From contig CAWUKD010000007.1 in assembly GCA_963922815.1 (NCBI GenBank), positions 1 through 52,063 of the forward strand: 52,063 nucleotides of DNA, in the 5' to 3' direction. The notes beneath the pieces are model-generated. The model was given only the letters and a program-made list of their open reading frames with translations. It was not told the origin of the DNA and did not search any database. The position numbers were made by a program, and so were the translations under genes. This DNA comes from SZUA-146 sp963922815. Lineage in GTDB: Bacteria; Pseudomonadota; Gammaproteobacteria; Steroidobacterales; SZUA-146. Shown here one piece after another: positions 8,008 to 15,984 of this stretch; positions within the stretch are counted from its first letter, which is position 1, and the number at the start of each line of letters is the position of its first letter.

Positions 8008-9966
8008 ATGAAACTATTCTGGAGCGCGTGGCTGATCGCCGCGCTGAGCGCCGTTGCGGCATGTGATTCTTCTGCGCCTGTCGAGCAGGGTTCGACAGAC
8101 AGCAAAGAAGCGGTCGTCGCGGCAGAGGTACTTTCCGCAGGAGAATCGGCGTCAAAGGCGCTGCCAAAGTACGCCCATGACGTACATTCGTTTGCCCGAC
8201 CGAACGATGCACGAGTTACCCACGCCAATCTTGATTTGACGGTAGATTTTGAATCCAGTCAGCTGAACGGTTCAGCCCGGCTTCGGGTAGAGCGTGAACC
8301 GGGTGTCGATGAGCTATGGCTTGATACGCGCGAGCTGGATATTCGCAAAGCTGAGTGGGTAAACGGCAACGACCGGTCGGCGCTTGAGTTTCGTCTGGGT
8401 GAGGTTGATCCAAACCTCGGTCGGCCGCTGGTGGTTTCATTGCCTGAAAACGGCGGTAACGAACTGACCGTGTCGATTGAGTATTCAAGTGCTCCTTCGG
8501 CCTCCGGGTTGCAGTGGCTCACGCCGGCTCAAACGGCGGGCAAAGAGCATCCGTTTTTGTTTACCCAGTCTCAGGCCATTCATGCCCGAAGCTGGATTCC
8601 GGTGCAGGACACACCGGGCGTGCGTCTGACGTACAGCGCCATCATTCGGGTGCCTTCAGATCTTCGCGCTGTGATGAGTGCCGCGAATGATACGACCAGC
8701 GACAAAAACGCCGATGGGGTTTATACGTTTGAAATGCCTCAGGCCATACCGGCCTATCTGATTGCGCTGGGCGTAGGGGATCTGGTCTTCGTACCCATGA
8801 GCGAGCGAACGGGAATTTTTGCCGAGCCTTCGCTGGCGCAGGCGGCGGCAGCCGAGTTTGCGGACACCGAGCGAATGCTGGAAATCAGCGAAGAGCTTTA
8901 CGGCCCCTATCGCTGGGGCCGCTATGACTTGCTCATATTGCCGCCAAGCTTTCCGTTTGGTGGCATGGAGAATCCGCGGCTGTCTTTCATTACTCCCACC
9001 GTTATCGCTGGTGACAAGAGCCTGGTGTCACTGATTGCGCATGAACTGGCGCATTCCTGGTCAGGTAATCTGGTCACTAACGGCACCTGGCGTGATCTGT
9101 GGCTGAACGAAGGATTCACTTCATTTTTGACCACGCGAATCATGGAAGCTGTCTACGGAAAAGACCGTTCTGACATGGAGTATTTCCTCGACTATCAGTC
9201 GCTGACCGACGAGCTCACGGACCTGCCGGAAGCCGATCAGCAGCTGGCCATCGATCTGACCGGCCGTGACCCTGACGATGTCTTTAGCGGTGTGCCCTAT
9301 ACCAAAGGTCAGATGTTCTTGAGCTGGCTGGAAATGCGTTTTGGCCGCGAGAAGTTTGATGTGTTCCTGCGCTCGTACTTCGACGAGTTCAGCTTCAAGA
9401 GCATTTCGACTGATCAGTTTATTAATTATCTGTCTGCGAATTTGCTCGACAAGTATCCTGGAACCGTGACAAGTGCCGAAGTGAATCAATGGATTTTTGA
9501 CGGCGGATTGCCGGAAGTATCGATGGTTCCGGAGTCAGACGCCTTTAACGAAGTTGACGTGCAAAGTGCGGCATGGCTCGACGGATCGACCGATCTTGAG
9601 TCCCTCGATACGAACGACTGGAGCGTCCACGAGTGGCTGTACTTTCTGAATAACCTGCCTGCTGATCTGACGCTTGATCAGCTCGGAGAGCTTGACCGGG
9701 TGTTTGGTCTTACCGACTCGCGCAATAACGAGATTGTCCACAGCTGGTTACGCCACGTGATTCGTCACGACTATCAGCCGGGTTTTGCGCGGCTCGAGAG
9801 CTACCTGATCGGCATCGGTCGGCGCAAGCTGATTACACCTCTGTATGAAGACTTAACCGGGACCGAGAAACACAAGGCCTTCGCCAGTGATGTGTACGCA
9901 CGGGCACGCCCCGGCTACCACCCCCTGGCTCAAGGGACCGTTGACCGTATTCTCAGCGGCGAGTAG
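8008..9966 (+). CDS. M1 family aminopeptidase (leukotriene A4 hydrolase-like), lipoprotein
   Basis: 652 residues. Short signal followed by A-V-A-A-C, a plausible lipobox with Cys19. The catalytic part has GGMEN (318-322), the exopeptidase motif that binds the free amino group, and HELAHSW (His345, Glu346, His349) with the third zinc ligand Glu368 in LWLNEGF, the exact HEXXH-x18-E spacing of M1. The N-terminal 200 residues form the usual beta saddle, and the last about 150 residues fit the helical LTA4-hydrolase C-terminal domain. It probably releases N-terminal residues from peptides in the periplasm, complementing the M13 endopeptidase encoded just upstream. Whether it has epoxide hydrolase activity cannot be told from sequence. 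Confidence 0.93.
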   Translation: MKLFWSAWLIAALSAVAACDSSAPVEQGSTDSKEAVVAAEVLSAGESASKALPKYAHDVHSFARPNDARVTHANLDLTVDFESSQLNGSARLRVEREPGVDELWLDTRELDIRKAEWVNGNDRSALEFRLGEVDPNLGRPLVVSLPENGGNELTVSIEYSSAPSASGLQWLTPAQTAGKEHPFLFTQSQAIHARSWIPVQDTPGVRLTYSAIIRVPSDLRAVMSAANDTTSDKNADGVYTFEMPQAIPAYLIALGVGDLVFVPMSERTGIFAEPSLAQAAAAEFADTERMLEISEELYGPYRWGRYDLLILPPSFPFGGMENPRLSFITPTVIAGDKSLVSLIAHELAHSWSGNLVTNGTWRDLWLNEGFTSFLTTRIMEAVYGKDRSDMEYFLDYQSLTDELTDLPEADQQLAIDLTGRDPDDVFSGVPYTKGQMFLSWLEMRFGREKFDVFLRSYFDEFSFKSISTDQFINYLSANLLDKYPGTVTSAEVNQWIFDGGLPEVSMVPESDAFNEVDVQSAAWLDGSTDLESLDTNDWSVHEWLYFLNNLPADLTLDQLGELDRVFGLTDSRNNEIVHSWLRHVIRHDYQPGFARLESYLIGIGRRKLITPLYEDLTGTEKHKAFASDVYARARPGYHPLAQGTVDRILSGE

Positions 9967-10006
9967 CCAGAGGCGGCGTCAGGTCGTTTCGATTTCACTT
10001 CGTCTG

Positions 10007-10041
10007 TCGCCCCTCTTCGCCGTTCGCGCGGGGAGGGGCGA
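10007..10041. terminator. hairpin between convergent genes, possible terminator
   Basis: Nine-base arms TCGCCCCTC and GAGGGGCGA around a 17-base loop lie between the convergent M1 peptidase and DUF3187 genes. There is no real T-run on either side, so intrinsic termination is uncertain. Confidence 0.3.
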
Positions 10042-10148
10042 TTGCTATTCACAGCTGGCAATTTGCCATTGCCATGCGACATGTCGCAGCCGGTGATCAC
10101 ATAGGCAAGTGGATACGATGTGGTTGCAGGAGGCGACCGTGCGAAACG

Positions 10149-11195
10149 TTACCGATAGGTGTATTGAAGATAAAACCCGACGTCCGGCGCAGAGTCGATA
10201 TCAAGGTCTTCGCTCAATCCCAGTTTCCAGTACCCTTTTGCGCTGCGTATTGTCACACCGGCATCCAGTCCAAGTGAATCGCCACCCAGCGCTGCAAGGG
10301 GGCTGTTGTAGGCGGCGCTTCGGTAGCGCAGCTGAAGCTCCGGGCTGATGCGGTCCGTCCAATGAACAGCGCCTCTTACGTTCAGCAGCCACTGCGTTTG
10401 TTTGGCTGAGTCTATGACCCGGCCACGTTCGACGTGTAGCCAATAGGCGTCTACGCCGAACGACCACGGCCGACGTGCTGTACGGTTTAAACGGTTGTGA
10501 TGAAAGGACAGGGCGAGGTCCGTACCTTCGCTGCCGCTTAGGCTTTCGGCTCGACCAGTGGGCAGCTTGACGCCCAGCTGTACCCAGCTGGACCGTTGCC
10601 ATTTTATCGGTGAGTCGGGTTCCGGCGGCTTTTGGGACAGTTGAAACGCCGCGCTCACCTGTATGTCACCGACGTGCTGTTGATCAGCGGTAGTGACCAG
10701 CGTCTGGCGAGTGTTTCGAAAGCCGAAAAAGAGCCTGTTGGTTGGCTGCCCCGGCCGTTCACCATCGGGCAGTCCAGTCAGGTCGTGCCATTGATCTATG
10801 ACGTTATCGAGCAGGCCGCCGCGATGCGATACCCATGGGACTTCGACGCTGACAATCCAGCGATCGGACGGTCGATACTGCCAGTCCAGCGCGATGCGAA
10901 GTGTTTCTCCATCGAGTTCAACGGCAGAGTCACCCGTTGCCTGGATCAGCGAATGCGAGGACAGGTCGATGTGCCCCGAGAGTTGGTGATGGCCGACAGA
11001 TTGGGAGGTATCCGGTGCCGCAGGAGCAATGAACAACTGGGTGAACGGCGTGCGGTTATTCATCGGCAGTGGTGGACTGAATCCGCTGTCCACGGCTGAC
11101 GCAGAAAGCGGCCATGCAATAACCAGTACGGTTGCAACGAGTATGGCGCCCCGGATGAAATGACGCTGTCGGACGTTTTCCGAAAAGGCTGACAT
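10149..11195 (-). CDS. DUF3187 family envelope protein
   Basis: 348 residues with a signal peptide that ends around A-S-A-V. The body is a beta-rich outer-membrane-like protein: NRTPFTQLF near the mature N-terminus, the repeated alternation of polar and apolar residues, and the conserved stretch W-V-Q-L-G-V-K-L-P-T-G match DUF3187. The final residues LQYTYR end in an aromatic-rich strand as many barrel proteins do. The function of the family is unknown. It is monocistronic on the minus strand, divergent from a small ORF and crp. Confidence 0.75.
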   Translation of the reverse strand: MSAFSENVRQRHFIRGAILVATVLVIAWPLSASAVDSGFSPPLPMNNRTPFTQLFIAPAAPDTSQSVGHHQLSGHIDLSSHSLIQATGDSAVELDGETLRIALDWQYRPSDRWIVSVEVPWVSHRGGLLDNVIDQWHDLTGLPDGERPGQPTNRLFFGFRNTRQTLVTTADQQHVGDIQVSAAFQLSQKPPEPDSPIKWQRSSWVQLGVKLPTGRAESLSGSEGTDLALSFHHNRLNRTARRPWSFGVDAYWLHVERGRVIDSAKQTQWLLNVRGAVHWTDRISPELQLRYRSAAYNSPLAALGGDSLGLDAGVTIRSAKGYWKLGLSEDLDIDSAPDVGFYLQYTYR

Positions 11196-11306
11196 TACAA
11201 CGGTCTCATTCAGGGCTTCCCCAAGGTTTGAGCAGGGCTCGTACTACGTTATGACAAGCGAAAAAGTGCGGACCCGCTCACGGTATCGAACCCGCCTCGC
11301 CGTAAA

Positions 11307-11513
11307 ATGCCAAGGATGGAAAGCAAGTATTACACACACTTTGTGCTGACAGAGTTTGAAGGAAGCGGTTTCGGAGAATTTTCCGGAGTCGTGCAATTTA
11401 ACAAAACCTCTCAGCCCGCATTCGGAAGTGACGATGCTCGCCGAATGCTTGCACAGAATTTTGATGTCGATGTGAATGACCTTCATCTTATTCAATTTTC
11501 TCCGCTTCATTAA
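11307..11513 (+). CDS. small hypothetical protein upstream of crp
   Basis: 68 residues (or 65 from the second ATG at 11316). The sequence reads like a real small fold: an amphipathic strand pair (YYTHFVLTEFEGSGFGEFSGVVQF) followed by a helix (DDARRMLAQNF) and a final strand. It ends 27 bases before crp in the same direction, so it may share its transcript. No clear ribosome site precedes either ATG and I do not recognise a family. The opposite strand also has a frame here, which looks less protein-like. Confidence 0.5.
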   Translation: MPRMESKYYTHFVLTEFEGSGFGEFSGVVQFNKTSQPAFGSDDARRMLAQNFDVDVNDLHLIQFSPLH

Positions 11514-11540
11514 CCATTAACGAATTTACTCGGTGTTCTA

Positions 11541-12212
11541 ATGCAAAGTCCTCCGCAACAACGTATCGATCGCGCTGATCTTCAGCAATTTCTGTCCCAG
11601 TCGCGCCTGCGCAGTTTTGCAGCCGGAGAAACCATCCTGGCCGCGGACGACGAGCCTAAAACCATTCACTACCTGGTCAGTGGGTCGGTTGAGGTTGTGA
11701 TGGAAACAGAAGAGGGCAAAGAGTTGGTACTGGCCTTTCTTAATGAAGGCCACTTTTTCGGTGAGATGGGTTTTTTTAATCAAAGAACGCACCGATCAGC
11801 GTGGGTTCGCGCCCGCAAGAACAGCGTCGTAGCAGAACTAAGCTATGAGCGCTTTCATGAATTTTCACAGACCAACACGGCGCTGCTGTTTGAGATGGCA
11901 ACGCAGCTTTCGATTCGCCTGGCACGTACCAACAATCGTGTCGGAAACCTGGCGTTTCTGGGTGTATCGGGCCGAGTGGCCAAGGTGCTGATCGAATTGG
12001 CGGAAGAGCCTGAAGCCACGGATATCGAAGGTGGTCGTCGTCTGAAGTACACGCAGCCTCAGCTGGCCCGAATTGTTGGTTGTTCGCGCGAGATGATTTC
12101 CCGTGTACTCAAGCTGCTTCAAACCGAGGGCCTGATTACCGTGGATAACGGCATTATCGTCTGGGGCGAATTTGCCAAGCAAACCACGCTTGAGCCTCAG
12201 GTAGCGGTTTAA
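11541..12212 (+). CDS. crp: CRP/Vfr-type cAMP-responsive regulator
   Basis: 223 residues. The N-terminal cyclic-nucleotide domain has FGEMGFF (73-79) and the phosphate cassette R85-S86-A-W-V-R, as in E. coli CRP, so it should bind cAMP. The C-terminal helix-turn-helix (about 171-192) has CSREMISRVLK with Arg183, Glu184 and Arg188, the three residues that read the TGTGA half-site in CRP. It therefore probably recognises TGTGA-N6-TCACA, and a perfect copy of that site lies 1.9 kb downstream before a small TPR-like gene. No adenylate cyclase gene is present in the window. CRP rather than FNR: no N-terminal cysteine cluster. Confidence 0.93.
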   Translation: MQSPPQQRIDRADLQQFLSQSRLRSFAAGETILAADDEPKTIHYLVSGSVEVVMETEEGKELVLAFLNEGHFFGEMGFFNQRTHRSAWVRARKNSVVAELSYERFHEFSQTNTALLFEMATQLSIRLARTNNRVGNLAFLGVSGRVAKVLIELAEEPEATDIEGGRRLKYTQPQLARIVGCSREMISRVLKLLQTEGLITVDNGIIVWGEFAKQTTLEPQVAV

Positions 12213-12615
12213 ACACCTCACCGGATATCCACCGAAAGCCGGTCGAAGAATCACAAAGACCGCGGCCGACGCACCTGCCGATACGATCGAAAAGCTCCAA
12301 ATGACGGGCCATCAATCGCGACGGATTTTTCATGTTGCTCTGCGGAATATTGGCGGCCATTGATTCGCTTTCTCCAGGCCCGCCCGAAACGCGGCGCCAC
12401 TATCGCCGACGCTGAGTATAAAAAAGCCATTACAATACAATGATATAGAGATGCGTCTAAAATGCCTCTCTCTCTGACGGGGTGCACGCAGCGCCAAATC
12501 GAAGCGTTCAGCCTGAATTTCGACGCGAAAACGTTTATTCTAGCCGACCGATTTGGCGCCTAGTCTGCCTGACTCCGCGCCCATTGCCCACAACCCGTCA
12601 GAAAAGGACCGCCCA
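12213..12615. promoter_or_regulatory. gltA leader with an 11-bp inverted repeat
   Basis: No gene is visible in these 403 bases. An AT-rich stretch near 12420-12445 contains TACAAT twice, a possible -10 region. GCGCCAAATCG (12491-12501) and its exact inverse CGATTTGGCGC (12549-12559) are 47 bases apart, just before gltA. They could pair in the mRNA leader or be bound by a dimeric regulator. Confidence 0.4.
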
Positions 12616-13902
12616 ATGGCAGATTCCAGTGTAACGATTACCCACGACACGACCGGTGAAAGCGTTCAGTTGCCAACTCGCGAAGGCACCGCAGGTACAC
12701 CGGTCATTGATATTGGCATTCTGAACAAAGAGTTTGGCCACTTCACTCTGGACCCGGGTTTCGTTGCCACAGCCAGTTGCGAAAGCAAGATTACCTATCT
12801 CGATGGCGGTGCGGGACTGCTGCAATATCGGGGCTATCCAATCGAACAGCTGGCTGAACAGTGTGATTATCTGGAAGTGTGTTACCTGTTGCTGAACGGC
12901 GAACTGCCGACCGTGGTTCAGAAAAACGAGTTTGATCACAATATTCGTACGCACACAATGATTAACGAAGGTCTGCGCCGATTTTTTGATGGCTTCCATC
13001 ACGATGCCCATCCAATGGCCATGATGACTGGCGTCATTGGCTCACTGTCGGCGTTCTATCACGACTCGCTGGACATCAACGACCCTGAGCAACGCACAAT
13101 CACGGCCCAGCGAATCATCGCGAAGCTGCCCACGATTGCCGCCGCTGCGTACAAACATTCCGTTGGCCAGCCGTTCATGTACCCCCGCAATGATTTGAGC
13201 TACACCGGCAATCTGCTCCACATGATGTATGCCGTGCCTGCAGAAGACTATGAAGTGGACCCGGTGGCCGAGAAAGCCCTGGACGTGCTGTTTACGCTGC
13301 ACGCTGATCACGAACAGAACGCGTCTACGTCAACGGTTCGCCTGGCGGGATCCTCGGGTACCAACCCGTTCGGAGCCATCGCCGCCGGTACCGCCTGCCT
13401 GTGGGGGCCTGCCCACGGTGGCGCCAATGAGGCCGTGTTGCGGATGCTGGACAAGATTGGTGACGTATCGAATATCGACAAGTACATCGCCAAAGCCAAA
13501 GACAAGAATGACAACTTCCGACTGATGGGTTTTGGTCACCGGGTTTACAAGAACTTCGATCCACGGGCACGAATCATCAAGAGAATTGCTCATGAAGTTC
13601 TGGCCAAGTACGGCAATGATCCGCGTATGGAACTGGCCATGAAGCTTGAAGAAATTGCTCTGGTCGATGAGTACTTTGTTAAACGTGGTCTGTATCCAAA
13701 CGTCGACTTCTACTCAGGCATTATCTACAGGGCACTTGGCATTCCACTGGAAATGCTGACCGTCATGTTTGCTATCGGTCGCTCGGTCGGCTGGATTTCG
13801 CACTGGCAGGAAATGGTGTCCGGCAAGATGCGCATCGGTCGCCCCCGTCAGCTTTACACGGGCGAAGCCCAGCGCGATGTACCGGCTATTCCCGATCGGT
13901 GA
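12616..13902 (+). CDS. gltA: citrate synthase (type II)
   Basis: 428 residues, the length of the hexameric, NADH-sensitive type found in Gram-negative bacteria. Condenses acetyl-CoA with oxaloacetate at the entry of the TCA cycle. Catalytic residues are in place: His267 in WGPAHGGANEA, His308 in GFGHRVYKNFDPRA and Asp364 in PNVDFYSG. The start is ATG 12616, with AAAAGGA before it; an in-frame extension further upstream lacks a ribosome site and low-complexity Pro/Ser reading makes it unlikely. The gene is monocistronic, with a terminator after it. It lies directly downstream of crp on the same strand but with a 400-base gap, so it has its own promoter. Confidence 0.97.
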   Translation: MADSSVTITHDTTGESVQLPTREGTAGTPVIDIGILNKEFGHFTLDPGFVATASCESKITYLDGGAGLLQYRGYPIEQLAEQCDYLEVCYLLLNGELPTVVQKNEFDHNIRTHTMINEGLRRFFDGFHHDAHPMAMMTGVIGSLSAFYHDSLDINDPEQRTITAQRIIAKLPTIAAAAYKHSVGQPFMYPRNDLSYTGNLLHMMYAVPAEDYEVDPVAEKALDVLFTLHADHEQNASTSTVRLAGSSGTNPFGAIAAGTACLWGPAHGGANEAVLRMLDKIGDVSNIDKYIAKAKDKNDNFRLMGFGHRVYKNFDPRARIIKRIAHEVLAKYGNDPRMELAMKLEEIALVDEYFVKRGLYPNVDFYSGIIYRALGIPLEMLTVMFAIGRSVGWISHWQEMVSGKMRIGRPRQLYTGEAQRDVPAIPDR

Positions 13903-13967
13903 GCTGATCGATCACTAGCGGCTGGCCGCAACGCCAAGCCTGTGCCACCGTACTGAACCTGAAATAT

Positions 13968-14011
13968 CCACGCCACTGACCGTTCCGGCCGGTGGCGTGG
14001 AATTCATTTTT
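13968..14011 (+). terminator. putative rho-independent terminator of gltA
   Basis: Arms CCACGCCAC (13968-13976) and GTGGCGTGG (13992-14000) pair over 9 bases, then AATTCATTTTT. It begins 66 bases after the gltA stop. The T-run is offset by six bases from the stem, so the terminator is probable rather than ideal. Confidence 0.6.
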
Positions 14012-14088
14012 CCTACCATTCCGGCGTGAATTTTCACCCGTCGCACATGCGTGTGCGGCTGTGGCGAAACGTCCCCGGTGCCAGATTA

Positions 14089-14104
14089 TGTGAACTACGT
14101 CACA
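14089..14104. promoter_or_regulatory. perfect CRP-type operator
   Basis: TGTGA-ACTACG-TCACA: both half-sites match the CRP/Vfr consensus exactly. It lies 103 bases before the start codon of the small TPR-like gene and 187 bases after gltA. The window itself encodes a CRP whose recognition helix has the matching residues. Confidence 0.7.
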
Positions 14105-14130
14105 CTAAAACCGCTGGATTGACCAGATTT

Positions 14131-14146
14131 CGTGAGATATTTCACG
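14131..14146. promoter_or_regulatory. second CRP-like operator
   Basis: CGTGA-GATATT-TCACG matches 8 of the 10 conserved half-site bases and is itself a palindrome. Its centre is 42 bases, exactly four helical turns, from the centre of the first site. It overlaps nothing coding. Confidence 0.55.
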
Positions 14147-14189
14147 GCGTTACGGCTTGCGCTGGCGCAGAATAGGGTTTACATAATCA

Positions 14190-14205
14190 ATGATCAGGTG
14201 ATCAT
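14190..14205 (+). promoter_or_regulatory. palindrome enclosing the ribosome binding site of the TPR-like gene
   Basis: ATGATC-AGGT-GATCAT, with an inner A/T pair also complementary, ends two bases before the ATG at 14207. The Shine-Dalgarno bases AGGT sit in the hairpin loop, so folding or a bound protein could control translation. Confidence 0.5.
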
Positions 14206-14206
14206 C

Positions 14207-14467
14207 ATGAAGGACGTAAACCGCGCCATCTTAATTACGGATCGATTACTGGCCTGGGATATGCTCGACAGCGCAGCGAGTGTGCTGGAGACCAGTCTCG
14301 AGCGGCACCCTTATCATCCGGAGCTGTTGCGCCGGCTGGGGCGAGTTCGTCTTGCCCAGGGACTGCCGCAAGAGGCGATTCCATACCTGAAGCTCGCCAT
14401 CCAGCACGATCAGCTACAAGATGTGATGGGCGCCGATCCGCGCGTGAGTCTCGAACGTACCCACTAG
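14207..14467 (+). CDS. small TPR-like helical repeat protein (paralogue A)
   Basis: 86 residues, all helical by appearance. Two helix-turn-helix units fit TPR spacing: LAWDMLDSAASVLETSLERHP then LLRRLGRVRLAQGLPQEAIPYLKLAIQHD, with the small residues and the P of TPRs in place. It shares LDxAASxL, RLGRxxLxQG and EAxPxLxxA with the protein encoded at 27404-27739, so the two are paralogues. ATG 14207 was chosen for the AGGTGA before it; an upstream in-frame TTG lies inside the regulatory region. Two CRP-like sites and an RBS hairpin suggest tight control. Role unknown; single mini-TPR proteins usually act as adaptors. Confidence 0.7.
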   Translation: MKDVNRAILITDRLLAWDMLDSAASVLETSLERHPYHPELLRRLGRVRLAQGLPQEAIPYLKLAIQHDQLQDVMGADPRVSLERTH

Positions 14468-14489
14468 GCGTTCGAAACTCCTGGCCGCG

Positions 14490-15851
14490 TCAGGTAATGA
14501 CGCGATAACACGGCGTATATTCTCCGTGCAGTTTCATTCGGCCAGCTCCTGCAAAGGCGGCCAGCAGTTCATCAAGCATCAGCATGATGTGCTTGTCCCC
14601 GCTAATTTCAAATGGCCCATGCTCTTCAATGGCGGTCACACCCTGTTCCTTGACGTTGCCCGCCACGATACCGGAAAACACCCGACGCAGATTGGCCGCC
14701 AGTTCATGCGTGTCCTGATCGAGAGAAATGTCTAACTGGGCCATATTTTCATGGGTAGGATCGAACGGTTTCTGGAAGTCCGGGTCGATTTGCATCATCC
14801 AGTTGTAGTAGAACGCGTCGCTGTTGGCGCGGCGGTATTCACGTACTTTCTCAAATCCCTGTTTCATTTCGATGGCCACACGAGCAGGGTCGTCAATAAT
14901 GATGGAGTAAAGCTGCTGCGCTTCCGGTCCCAGCGTCTGACTAATGAATTCGTCAAGATTGCGGAAATAGTCGGCGGAGCTTTTCGGCCCGGTCCAGATA
15001 AACGGAAAGGGCATATCACGATTGGCCGGATGCAGCTTAATTCCGAGCAGGTACAAAATTTCTTCTGCCGTACCGGCGCCGCCGGGGAATACCGTTACAC
15101 CGTGACCGGTGCGAACGAACGCCTCGAGGCGTTTTTCAATGTCCGGCATGATGACCAGATTGTTCACGATGGGATTTGGCGCTTCCGCGGCAATAATGCC
15201 TGGCTCTGTAATACCAATGTAGCGTCCGCCTTCGATGCGCTGTTTTGCATGGCCAATGGTCGCTCCTTTCATGGGGCCTTTCATGGCGCCCGGGCCGCAT
15301 CCGGTGATGACGTTCAGGCCTCGCAGTCCGAATTCATAGCCGACCAGCTTGGTGTAGTCGTATTCTGTCCGGTTGATGGAATGGCCGCCCCAGCACACCA
15401 CGAGGTCGAGTGCTTTGGTCGGATTCAGGATGCCGGCGTGTCGGAGTATGTGAAAGACGGCGTTGGTAATGTCTTCGGGGTTATCAAGATCAAAGCGGTC
15501 AGACTTAAGGATTTCCTTGTCTACGTAGATGATGTCCCGAAGTACAGAAAACAGGTTTTCCTGCATTCCCTTGATCATGACGCCGTCCACAAAGGCCGAC
15601 GCCGGAGCGTTGGTCAGGTTCAGCTTTACGCCGCGTTCCTGCTGCTCGAGCCGAATATCAAATTCCCGGTGTTTGGCCAGCATGGACTTGGCATCATCTT
15701 CTTCGGCGCCGCTGTTCAGAACAGCCAGACAGCACTGGCGAAACAACTCGTACAGTCGATTGTCCGTGCCATCGGTCAGGGTGCTGGTTTCACTTTGCGA
15801 TAGCAGTTCCAGACTGCCTACCGGGGATACTCGTGCATCAATTACGCTCAT
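14490..15851 (-). CDS. ppnN: pyrimidine/purine-5'-nucleotide nucleosidase PpnN
   Basis: 453 residues, almost the same length as E. coli PpnN (YgdH, 454). It has the LOG-type Rossmann core with GCGPGAM (184-190) and PGGAGTAEE (256-264), the motif that binds the nucleotide and supplies the catalytic Glu, plus the PpnN-specific N- and C-terminal regions that flank it in the (p)ppGpp-regulated tetramer. It cleaves nucleoside monophosphates to the base and ribose-5-phosphate. GGAG seven bases before the ATG supports the start. It lies with cdd and an exonuclease in a nucleotide salvage and repair neighbourhood, but is not obviously co-transcribed with the exonuclease gene, 133 bases away. Confidence 0.95.
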   Translation of the reverse strand: MSVIDARVSPVGSLELLSQSETSTLTDGTDNRLYELFRQCCLAVLNSGAEEDDAKSMLAKHREFDIRLEQQERGVKLNLTNAPASAFVDGVMIKGMQENLFSVLRDIIYVDKEILKSDRFDLDNPEDITNAVFHILRHAGILNPTKALDLVVCWGGHSINRTEYDYTKLVGYEFGLRGLNVITGCGPGAMKGPMKGATIGHAKQRIEGGRYIGITEPGIIAAEAPNPIVNNLVIMPDIEKRLEAFVRTGHGVTVFPGGAGTAEEILYLLGIKLHPANRDMPFPFIWTGPKSSADYFRNLDEFISQTLGPEAQQLYSIIIDDPARVAIEMKQGFEKVREYRRANSDAFYYNWMMQIDPDFQKPFDPTHENMAQLDISLDQDTHELAANLRRVFSGIVAGNVKEQGVTAIEEHGPFEISGDKHIMLMLDELLAAFAGAGRMKLHGEYTPCYRVIT

Positions 15852-15984
15852 CTATACGCTCCGTCTTCTTTTTATTACTCTATTCGATTCCTGCAGGCCC
15901 TGGCCGCACGGGCCCGGCCCGGCATAGTAACAGTTTTGCACGCTTTTCGATCGAACTGAGGTCGCGTGAAATGATGAATCGCGG

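Noticed and set aside
14751..15803. Plus-strand frame of 350 codons opposite ppnN
   Set aside because: Shadow of ppnN, whose motifs (PGGAGTAEE and others) leave no doubt about the coding strand.
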